Shown one piece after another: positions 1 through 5,516 of a stretch of 5,838 nt of DNA. A program made the position numbers and the translations under genes. The notes beneath the pieces were generated by a model. That model saw nothing but the letters and a program-made list of their open reading frames with translations. It did not search any database and had not been told where the DNA came from. The stretch is from Ruminococcus sp. (GTDB taxonomy: Bacteria > Bacillota > Clostridia > Oscillospirales > Ruminococcaceae), in contig JAGAQS010000156.1 in NCBI GenBank assembly GCA_017622635.1, positions 1-5,838 of the forward strand, read 5' to 3'. Each line of letters begins with the position of its first letter. Position 1 is the stretch's first letter.

Positions 1-164
1 CCCTCACTGTTACCTGCAATTATTGTAAACTGTGAATTTTCCTTTGCCGTCTGTACGTGGTCACGCTTCACCGCTATTTTGTAATAATTAAAACAAAGTG
101 CGGTAAATATCAGAAAAAACGTCCCGACAAGTACAATAATTCTGATTTCTGCTTTTCTACGCAT
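1..164 (-). CDS. N-terminal part of a single-pass membrane protein, possibly a penicillin-binding protein (3' end outside window)
   Basis: An open frame begins at the ATG at 164-162 and runs 54 codons to the window edge without a stop. It is preceded at six bases by AGGTGA (171-176), a good Shine-Dalgarno. The product begins MRRKAEIR, a positively charged cytoplasmic tip, then has one hydrophobic helix at about residues 9-28 (IIVLVGTFFLIFTALCFNYY), then a polar stretch ending ENSQFTIIAGNSE. This is a type II membrane anchor with the bulk of the protein outside the cell. A charged tip, one helix, then a short segment leading to a beta strand recalls class B penicillin-binding proteins, where an RGxIYD motif follows shortly after such a strand. 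That motif would lie just past the edge, so the assignment is a guess. The gene itself is well supported; the function is not. Confidence 0.72.
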   Translation of the reverse strand, partial: MRRKAEIRIIVLVGTFFLIFTALCFNYYKIAVKRDHVQTAKENSQFTIIAGNSE

Positions 165-203
165 AAAAAATCACCTCATACGTATTATTGACGTATCAGG
201 CGA
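165..203 (-). terminator. Terminator-like hairpin that also contains the ribosome binding site of the next gene
   Basis: Read on the minus strand, UCGCCU-G-AUACGU (203-191) pairs with ACGUAU-G-AGGUGA (183-171) around a seven-base loop (184-190). The result is 13 stacked positions with one G-G mismatch and one G-U pair. Six U residues (170-165) follow directly, as expected for an intrinsic terminator ending the recN-to-dtd operon. The 3' arm is at the same time the AGGUGA of the following gene, and the U tract is its spacer to AUG. It may therefore end most transcription and hide the start site in whatever reads through. The fold was deduced by eye; no energy was computed. Confidence 0.55.
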
Positions 204-223
204 TTTTATCCATATTTTAAAAA

Positions 224-658
224 TTATTCCAGAACAAGCGTGAAAGGTCCGTCGTTGAGAAGTTCAACTTTCATGTCAGCACCAAATACACCCATTTCAA
301 CGTGCTGACCTTTTTCACGACAGTACTGTGTAAAATATTCAAAAAGTCTGTCTGCCTCATCGGGAGAACCTGCCTGAATGAAGTTCGGACGGTTGCCCTT
401 GCGACAGTCGGCATAAAGCGTAAACTGCGGAACAACAAGAAGTGAACCGCCGACATCTTTAAGTGAAAGATTTATCTTGTCATTTTCGTCAGAAAAAATT
501 CTGAGATTTATAATTTTATCGGCAAGCCTCTTACAGTCGTTTTCGGTGTCGTCCTTTCCGACTCCGAAAAGCAGAAGATAACCATTGTCAATCTGTCCCG
601 TGATTTTTCCGTCAACGGTAACGCTTGCGTGTGTCACTCTCTGTAAAACTATTCTCAT
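224..658 (-). CDS. dtd: D-aminoacyl-tRNA deacylase (DTD)
   Basis: DTD is a homodimeric cytosolic proofreading enzyme that hydrolyses D-amino acids (and glycine mischarged on tRNA-Ala) from tRNA. The 144 residues are full length for the family. The N-terminus [17 protein letters not shown], the [14 protein letters not shown] segment (53-66), [16 protein letters not shown] (78-93) and the C-terminal NDGPFT (135-140, carrying the Gly-cisPro pair that gates chirality) all match. One departure is visible: the usual Ser of the SQFTL motif is Pro at residue 77. The ATG overlaps the stop of the preceding hsdS by the ATGA arrangement. Its Shine-Dalgarno AGGTGA (663-668) lies in the last codons of that hsdS, so its translation probably depends on ribosomes leaving hsdS. 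The next gene starts about 60 bases further on, after a hairpin. Identification is very secure. Confidence 0.97.
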   Translation of the reverse strand: MRIVLQRVTHASVTVDGKITGQIDNGYLLLFGVGKDDTENDCKRLADKIINLRIFSDENDKINLSLKDVGGSLLVVPQFTLYADCRKGNRPNFIQAGSPDEADRLFEYFTQYCREKGQHVEMGVFGADMKVELLNDGPFTLVLE

Positions 659-1812
659 TTTATCACCTTAAACATTAAAAGTTTATCCCTGTAATATTCA
701 TATTGTTTCTGCCTTGCGTTTATTTCGGCAGGAAGTCCGTCTGTGAGGTCATTGCATAATCTGTCAAATCTGTCAAGTATTTTTACTATCCGTTCCTGCT
801 CTTCTATCGGCGGAATTGGAAATTTATAATTTTTTACACTTTGTGCCGAAAGATTAGGTTGTGCTGCTCCGTTATCTTTTGTAAGTCTTTGTTTTAATTC
901 CATATTGCTGTTAAGCAAATAATAAATATATTTATTTATTATATCTTTTGACTGTGTTCTTATCGCAACAAGAGACGATGCAAGTGTACCGCTTTCTCCG
1001 TTAAAAATACCATTTTTACCTATAGAACCTCTTAAACAATAAATAATATCACCGTTTTGTAATTTTGCTCCGCCCATGTTATTATATTTTTCTTCAGTAA
1101 TCTTATTACATTTTTTCAAGTCAATAACACCGTTTTTAATATCACCTGCATTTATAAATGGAATGCCGTCAACAACATATTCATTAACTGAAGGATAATT
1201 TTTTCCTCTATCACCATTGAAAAATATACATACTTCCCCCAGCGTCCGTAATTGGACATTATCGTCGAAATTTAAAAGCATATCCCTGTAATATTCATAC
1301 TGCTTTTTACGGAGCATAAGTTCCTGCGTAAGTTCCGTGAAATTGTCAAGTATGTGTACAATTTCACGCTGAACAGGCATCGGCGGAACAGGAATTTTAA
1401 ATTTATTAAGCATTGGTCTGCGAATTGACGGCACAGACCCCTGAAACAATTGACTTTTAATATATTCAGGAAATTTTGATATAAAATAATAATATAAATA
1501 TTTTCCTGATAATTCATCAAATGTTATATGTATTCGGTATGCTCTTTGGTGAAGTGCGTATTTTCCATTTATATAATGAAAAACTTTTCCTACACCAACA
1601 CCATCGCCTGCGGTTATGACAGCTTCTTCATCATACTCATAATCATTTTTTTTGAGTGGTTCTTGTGAACGTACATAAAACGGATAAATTCCATTTTCAA
1701 TTGCATCATTAGTATTGCTTAAACCGGTAGAGATTTCCGCAACATCAGCAAGCTTTTTATATTCCACACCGTCGGGACAAAGTTTATTTATAAGTCTCTG
1801 CAATTCAGACAT
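655..1812 (-). CDS. hsdS: Type I restriction-modification specificity subunit HsdS (copy 2)
   Basis: This is a second complete HsdS of 385 residues. TRD1 is about 17-145 (ends [18 protein letters not shown]), the central helix 146-183 ([15 protein letters not shown]), TRD2 about 188-335 (ends [18 protein letters not shown]), and the C-terminal helix 336-382. The C-terminal 50 residues are nearly identical to those of the first hsdS copy, while the TRDs are unrelated, so the two proteins should recognise different DNA sites. The central helix lacks eight residues present at the same place in the other copy and in its own C-terminal helix. It carries a TELTQEL stretch that resembles the TAEL spacer repeats of EcoR124-type HsdS. 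The start follows AGGTG at 1817-1821, which overlaps the GH42 stop. The stop overlaps the dtd start (ATGA). No partner hsdM or hsdR is present. TRD1 DNA is extremely AT-rich (about 15% GC at 1441-1500). Confidence 0.93.
   Translation of the reverse strand: MSELQRLINKLCPDGVEYKKLADVAEISTGLSNTNDAIENGIYPFYVRSQEPLKKNDYEYDEEAVITAGDGVGVGKVFHYINGKYALHQRAYRIHITFDELSGKYLYYYFISKFPEYIKSQLFQGSVPSIRRPMLNKFKIPVPPMPVQREIVHILDNFTELTQELMLRKKQYEYYRDMLLNFDDNVQLRTLGEVCIFFNGDRGKNYPSVNEYVVDGIPFINAGDIKNGVIDLKKCNKITEEKYNNMGGAKLQNGDIIYCLRGSIGKNGIFNGESGTLASSLVAIRTQSKDIINKYIYYLLNSNMELKQRLTKDNGAAQPNLSAQSVKNYKFPIPPIEEQERIVKILDRFDRLCNDLTDGLPAEINARQKQYEYYRDKLLMFKVIK
663..668 (-). promoter_or_regulatory. Ribosome binding site of dtd inside hsdS copy 2
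   Basis: AGGTGA stands four bases before the ATG at 658 and is formed by the last codons of hsdS copy 2, near the edge of the repeat shared with hsdS copy 1. It supports the ATG start that overlaps the hsdS stop. Confidence 0.65.
666..813 (-). repeat. Direct repeat R-C, copy 2: 3' end of hsdS copy 2
   Basis: This 148-base stretch aligns without gaps to 3803-3950 with about 10 mismatches by hand count (about 93% identity). A fully identical core of 56 bases lies at 746-801. It encodes the C-terminal conserved helix of HsdS ([19 protein letters not shown] to KQYEYYRDK). Similarity stops abruptly towards TRD2 on one side and inside the dtd Shine-Dalgarno on the other. Confidence 0.93.
1231..1310 (-). 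repeat. Direct repeat R-M, copy 2: central region of hsdS copy 2
   Basis: Eighty bases align gaplessly to 4317-4396 with about 14 mismatches (about 82%), including a 20-base identical run at 1264-1283. It encodes the end of the central helix and the first residues of TRD2 ([14 protein letters not shown] to RTLGEVC). It also contains TATCCCTGTAATATTCATA (1281-1299), found identically at 684-702 and 3821-3839. Confidence 0.88.
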
Positions 1813-1816
1813 ATTT

Positions 1817-1821
1817 CACCT
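1817..1821 (-). promoter_or_regulatory. Ribosome binding site of hsdS copy 2 overlapping the GH42 stop
   Basis: AGGTG overlaps the TAG stop of the GH42 gene and is four bases from the ATG at 1812. The overlap supports this start and implies translation coupled to GH42 termination. Confidence 0.6.
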
Positions 1822-3793
1822 ATTTCCTTACAATATCCATATCAAACGGAATAAGCCTTATAACATCCTTACCCCTTGAATCCATAACACTGTACATGGA
1901 TTTAGGCAGATTAATCATGACCGTTTCATTTGAATTGTTGAAAAAGAATATGTATTCATTTATACCGTTTGTACGTGTAACGACTTCAACGCCTTTCGGA
2001 AGTCCTTTAAGTCTCGGCACACCTGCCTGAACCATTATATTTCCCGCCAGATTTTCATAAAAATCCAAGTCGCATACCGTTCCCACATAGTAGGCAACAC
2101 CGTTACAGTACTTATTCATTGTAACCGCAGGACAACATCTGTAATAACTTTCACCGTATTCGGCATAGACTTTTGCTGTTGTAAGGTGAAGAACATCGCA
2201 CCACTGTCTGCATTTGAATTTGTTTCCTGCAAAATCCGTTATACTTTGGTTTATTGTATTTCCGATAGGGTCGTACTCCGTTACTTCCGCACCGATAAGC
2301 TGTTTATAAACCGTCGGCAGAACTTCCATTATACAGTTATTGTTATTGTCCTTTACACCGCTCCTTGTTGTCATTACAAGAATACCGCCGTTTATGACAA
2401 AACGATAAATATTTTCGGTGACTGCCTTTTCATTCACAAATACGGCAGGTGCAACGACTATTTTATATCTCGACAAGTCCGATTTTGCCGACACAACGTC
2501 TATATTTGCACCGTATCTTGCAAAAGCCGTATAGAAATATTTCAGCTGTTCCATGTAATCAAAGTCCTCAACCTGTGGCTGTATCCTGAGTGCATTGTAA
2601 GAGTCGGGGGAGTACAGTACCGCTATATCGGATACAATACGTGTTGATTCAACGGCATCAAGTTTTGTAACGGTTTTACAGAGTTCCGAAAACTCGAAAT
2701 AACGGCGTGCAGGTATATTGTTGTGGTCAAGTATGCCGTGCAGGAACATTTCAGCACCTTTCAGTGCGGTTCTCCACCTGAAATGTAATATTGTGTCTGC
2801 ACCATGAGCAAAAGCCTGAAGCGAATAGCCTACCAGCATACCCGGTCTGAGAGCCGGTGACATGGGTGTCCAGCCACCCACCGTACCGCTTATCTGTTCA
2901 GTTATCCAGAAATTGTTGTTTTTTATCCCACGCATGAAATCAAGTTCAAACGCATGGGAATACAACGGATTAGTTTTTTCGTCAAAAGTTACGGGCGGGT
3001 AATTGTCATATGAGACAAAATCCGTTTCGTCAAAAAGTTTATAGTAATCGGGGGCATTTTCACAGAACCACGTATTAGTTGTTACTTTGGCTTTAGGGAC
3101 TTCACGGTTTATCACCATTGCAAGCTCTTTTACATACTCTGCCGTACATTCAGATGAAAAACGTGTATACTCAAGGCACAACGCAGGATTCTGCCACGAA
3201 TACGGGTAATCTGTAGGCGGGTTCACCTGTGAAATATCGTTATATTCTCCGCTCCATACGTTTGTACCGAAAGCGTCATTTATATTTTCAAGGCTGTCGT
3301 GCTTGTCAAGAAGCCACTTCCTGAACTTTTCTTTGCACACTTCACAGGTACACTGATATGATTCAAGTTCACTGTCAATCTGCCATGCAATCACCGATTC
3401 CCTGTGACCGTAACGTCTTACAAGCTGTTCCGTGACTCTCTTTGCATACGCCATAAAAATCGGCGAATTTATACATCTGTGTCCTTTTATTCCCGTCTGT
3501 ACACGTTTTCCGTCACTGCCGACCCGAATTATTTCGGGGTACTTTTCATAAAGCCACAAAGGCGGACTGTTTGTCGGTGTACAGAGCATTATTTCAATGC
3601 CGTAATTTTCAAAGATTCCGACAACATTGTCAAGCCAGTCGAAATTAAAACAATTTTCCTGCGGTTCAATGCGTGACCACGCAAAATCAGCTATACGTAC
3701 AATCTTTACACCTGTTCTCAACATAAGTTCAGCGTCTCTGTTCCACATTGAACTGTCCCACTGTTCAGGATAATAATCAACGCCTATTTTCAT
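1820..3793 (-). CDS. Beta-galactosidase, glycoside hydrolase family 42
   Basis: This 657-residue protein has the normal length and three-part layout of GH42 enzymes: a TIM barrel to about residue 375, an amidotransferase-like domain about 385-595, and a short C-terminal beta domain. These retaining glycosidases release galactose from beta-galactosides or short galacto-oligosaccharides. The N-terminus (GVDYYPEQW), TPTNSPPLWL at 72-81 and FAHGADTILHFRWR at 328-341 are family hallmarks. The likely acid/base is E142 in WQIDSE and the nucleophile E299 in WITEQ. Cysteines 107, 148, 150 and 153 match the structural zinc site known from Thermus GH42. The residue before E142 is Ser, not the usual Asn. 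No signal peptide is seen, so it should act on imported sugars in the cytosol. The start has a perfect AAGGAGG six bases upstream. No transporter or sugar regulator accompanies it; instead it lies between two hsdS genes. Confidence 0.93.
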   Translation of the reverse strand: MKIGVDYYPEQWDSSMWNRDAELMLRTGVKIVRIADFAWSRIEPQENCFNFDWLDNVVGIFENYGIEIMLCTPTNSPPLWLYEKYPEIIRVGSDGKRVQTGIKGHRCINSPIFMAYAKRVTEQLVRRYGHRESVIAWQIDSELESYQCTCEVCKEKFRKWLLDKHDSLENINDAFGTNVWSGEYNDISQVNPPTDYPYSWQNPALCLEYTRFSSECTAEYVKELAMVINREVPKAKVTTNTWFCENAPDYYKLFDETDFVSYDNYPPVTFDEKTNPLYSHAFELDFMRGIKNNNFWITEQISGTVGGWTPMSPALRPGMLVGYSLQAFAHGADTILHFRWRTALKGAEMFLHGILDHNNIPARRYFEFSELCKTVTKLDAVESTRIVSDIAVLYSPDSYNALRIQPQVEDFDYMEQLKYFYTAFARYGANIDVVSAKSDLSRYKIVVAPAVFVNEKAVTENIYRFVINGGILVMTTRSGVKDNNNNCIMEVLPTVYKQLIGAEVTEYDPIGNTINQSITDFAGNKFKCRQWCDVLHLTTAKVYAEYGESYYRCCPAVTMNKYCNGVAYYVGTVCDLDFYENLAGNIMVQAGVPRLKGLPKGVEVVTRTNGINEYIFFFNNSNETVMINLPKSMYSVMDSRGKDVIRLIPFDMDIVRK

Positions 3794-4964
3794 AATCTTC
3801 CTCCTTAAACGTCAAAATTTTATCCCTGTAATATTCATATTGTTTCTGTCTTGCGGATATCTCGGCAGGAAGTCCGTCTGTAAGGTCATTGCATAATCTG
3901 TCAAATCTGTCAAGTATTTTTACTATCCGTTCCTGCTCCTCAATCGGCGGTACAGGGATTGATATTGATTTCAGCATATTAGCATTAATATTTGGAACAG
4001 AGGATTTTTGGTGTCCAAATTCTACTGTTTCCAACGAATACTTTAAAAATTTTACAGATAAAACATTATCATCTTTAGGAATCAAAACTTTTAAACGTAT
4101 AATGGGAGTAAAATATGGTTGTCTAAGCGTCGGGCAACCAATTGTTCCAATTGAAGAAAATGTAACAGCTGTTTTATTAATTCTGTATGTTTTTGCAAAT
4201 CCCCATATTGAATTATTACCGACACCATTTGAATAAATTGGGTATATATAATCATCTCTTGAAACTTTTTCTCTAATAGACTCTTTAGGAGCTTCACCAC
4301 CTGTGAAAATTTCACATACGTCCCCGAGTGTCCGCCATTCAACACTATTGTCGAAATTTAAAAGCATATTCCTGTAATACTTATACTGTTTTTTTCTTAA
4401 TTCAATTTCCGAATAAAGTGCTTCTGTAAGTTGTGTGTTTTTTTCCGAATAGATGTCTAATATGCGGACAATTTTCCTCTGAACTTCCAAAGGCGGAACG
4501 GGGATTTTTATTTTTCCAATATCATCTTTATTAATTTTTATTGGAACAGCATTAACAAGCGTTCTTTTCCGCAATTCTTTAGTCCCTGTTGTACTTTCGA
4601 TTAAATGCTTTAAAAAATGACTGTTTACCCTCTTATTATCAGGTCTTAACAATGCAAGAGAAACATAATAAGCTAAATCCATATCTTTCTCAAACACAGC
4701 ACATTTTCCAATACTTCCTATTCTTGTCATAAAAATATCATTAATCTGCGGTTTGATTTTATATTTATTATAATCTTCCATAGAAATATATTTTGTAGAA
4801 TTATAGATATTTCCTATATTTTCTACACTAATAAACGGTACTCCGAAATTTTTATAATCAGGAGTTTGATGTGTACCGTCATAGATTTCACATATTTCAT
4901 TTAATTTAACCCTCTCCACACCATTCGGACAAAGTTCATTCATTAAATTTTCAATCCTGCTCAT
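3777..4964 (-). CDS. hsdS: Type I restriction-modification specificity subunit HsdS (copy 1)
   Basis: HsdS is the DNA-recognition subunit of type I restriction-modification complexes: each of its two target recognition domains (TRDs) reads half of a bipartite site, and helical linkers bind HsdM. The 395 residues show the complete double layout. TRD1 is about 16-156, ending KIPVPPLEVQRKIVRILD. The central helix is about 157-203, ending RKKQYKYYRNMLLNF. TRD2 is about 209-337, ending [19 protein letters not shown]. The C-terminal helix is 338-386, with [12 protein letters not shown]. The start ATG follows AGGTG at 4971-4975, and that Shine-Dalgarno overlaps the last codons of the phosphatase gene. 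The 3' end overlaps the GH42 start by 17 bases. No hsdM or hsdR is in the window, so it is an orphan here. The TRD DNA is much more AT-rich (about 20-23% GC around 4741-4860) than its neighbours. The specificity itself cannot be predicted. Confidence 0.93.
   Translation of the reverse strand: MSRIENLMNELCPNGVERVKLNEICEIYDGTHQTPDYKNFGVPFISVENIGNIYNSTKYISMEDYNKYKIKPQINDIFMTRIGSIGKCAVFEKDMDLAYYVSLALLRPDNKRVNSHFLKHLIESTTGTKELRKRTLVNAVPIKINKDDIGKIKIPVPPLEVQRKIVRILDIYSEKNTQLTEALYSEIELRKKQYKYYRNMLLNFDNSVEWRTLGDVCEIFTGGEAPKESIREKVSRDDYIYPIYSNGVGNNSIWGFAKTYRINKTAVTFSSIGTIGCPTLRQPYFTPIIRLKVLIPKDDNVLSVKFLKYSLETVEFGHQKSSVPNINANMLKSISIPVPPIEEQERIVKILDRFDRLCNDLTDGLPAEISARQKQYEYYRDKILTFKEEDYENRR
3800..3806 (-). 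promoter_or_regulatory. Consensus ribosome binding site of the GH42 gene
   Basis: AAGGAGG lies six bases before the ATG at 3793 and is the strongest Shine-Dalgarno in the window; the others are AGGTG(A) or GGAG. It lies inside the last codons of hsdS copy 1, at the edge of the DNA repeat shared by the two hsdS genes. It supports the ATG at 3793 as the start and suggests efficient GH42 translation within the shared mRNA. Confidence 0.8.
3803..3950 (-). repeat. Direct repeat R-C, copy 1: 3' end of hsdS copy 1
   Basis: Partner of 666-813, in the same orientation and offset by 3137 bases; the 56-base identical core is at 3883-3938. The shared DNA ends in the GH42 Shine-Dalgarno. The two copies bracket the GH42 gene plus most of hsdS copy 2, so homologous recombination between them would remove both and leave hsdS copy 1 joined to dtd. 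Confidence 0.93.
4317..4396 (-). repeat. Direct repeat R-M, copy 1: central region of hsdS copy 1
   Basis: Partner of 1231-1310, offset by 3086 bases; the identical 20-base run is at 4350-4369. Crossing over here would fuse TRD1 of hsdS copy 1 to TRD2 of hsdS copy 2 in frame, making a new specificity and losing the GH42 gene. Confidence 0.88.
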
Positions 4965-4967
4965 ATT

Positions 4968-5516
4968 TCACACCTGTAAACTGTATTCAATAACCTGACA
5001 GTTACCCATGAACCAGTTTTCAAATTCCGCCGTTGTCATATCGTGAAAATAAGTCTCAATGACACGGCACACACCGCCGTGACTTACAATAAGAATATTC
5101 CTGTCACGGTAATTTTCAATTATATCATCAAGAGCAGAATATACCCTGTGTGCAAGCTGTAAAAGCGATTCACCTGTTTTTCCCATTTTCACGCCGAAAT
5201 TCTTCTTGTTTTCGGGAAATCCCCCTGTAAACCTTGTTTTCCCCTCATATTCACCGTAATTCCATTCCCTGAAACGAACGTCGGTTATAATTTCAAGACT
5301 GTTTCTTTCCGCAACAATCCGTGCGGTTTTCATTGTCCTTTTCATAGGAGACGCTATTATTATATCAATGTCAAGCCCTGAAACTTTTTCCGCAAGTTCT
5401 TCTGCCTGATGTAAACCCGTTTCATTAAGTTCAATATCAGTAGTACCAAGTATTATGTCACGCTTATTATAATCCGTCTGTCCGTGCCTTGTCGAATATA
5501 TTTTCAAGATAATCAC
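4968..5516 (-). CDS. Histidine phosphatase family protein (phosphoglycerate mutase-like)
   Basis: This 182-residue cytosolic protein belongs to the 2-His (RHG) phosphatase superfamily, whose members transfer phosphate through a phospho-histidine. Visible landmarks are the RHG motif at residues 10-12 (H11 the phospho-acceptor), SPMKRTMKTA around 56-65 with an active-site Arg at 60, the acid loop REWNYGEYEG at 83-92 (E84 the probable proton donor), and SHGG at 145-148 with the second catalytic His at 146. Length and order are typical of the small cobalamin-phosphatase/PhoE-like branch, but the substrate cannot be told from sequence. The GTG at 5516 overlaps the recN stop (GTGA). A TTG at 5507 is a credible alternative: it has GGAG (5516-5519) eight bases upstream and gives the usual family N-terminus MKIYSTRHG. 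The next gene starts 3 bases after the stop, so it sits inside the operon. Confidence 0.9.
   Translation of the reverse strand: MIILKIYSTRHGQTDYNKRDIILGTTDIELNETGLHQAEELAEKVSGLDIDIIIASPMKRTMKTARIVAERNSLEIITDVRFREWNYGEYEGKTRFTGGFPENKKNFGVKMGKTGESLLQLAHRVYSALDDIIENYRDRNILIVSHGGVCRVIETYFHDMTTAEFENWFMGNCQVIEYSLQV
4971..4975 (-). promoter_or_regulatory. Ribosome binding site of hsdS copy 1 inside the phosphatase gene
   Basis: AGGTG is made by the last sense codons of the phosphatase gene (Gln-Val) and stands six bases before the ATG at 4964. It fixes that start and couples the two genes. The leader AGGTGTGAAATATG closely resembles AGGTGAAATATG before hsdS copy 2. Confidence 0.65.

Noticed and set aside
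196..213. Five-codon leader peptide (MDKIA) before the hairpin at 165-203
   Set aside because: The minus-strand ATG at 213 has no Shine-Dalgarno and the reading frame is too short to separate from chance, although its stop falls within the stem.
203..234. Promoter for the gene at 1-164, with TAAAAT at 203-208
   Set aside because: No acceptable -35 element stands at the right distance (TTCTGG at best), and AT-rich DNA gives such -10 matches by chance.
2186..2647. Plus-strand open frame of 153 codons opposite the GH42 gene
   Set aside because: It lies wholly inside a securely identified gene, has a cysteine- and tyrosine-rich unlikely composition, and shows no recognisable domain.
1820..3793. 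GH42 gene as part of an insertion sequence or transposon
   Set aside because: No transposase, terminal inverted repeats or target duplications are visible; the flanking repeats are hsdS coding sequence.
3889..4236. Plus-strand open frame of 115 codons opposite hsdS copy 1
   Set aside because: It is antisense to conserved HsdS sequence and its predicted protein resembles no family; it is a shadow of the true frame.
655..4964. Phase-variable hsdS inversion system
   Set aside because: Both hsdS genes and their repeats point the same way, and no site-specific recombinase is present, so inversion between them is not possible here; only deletion, duplication or gene conversion is.
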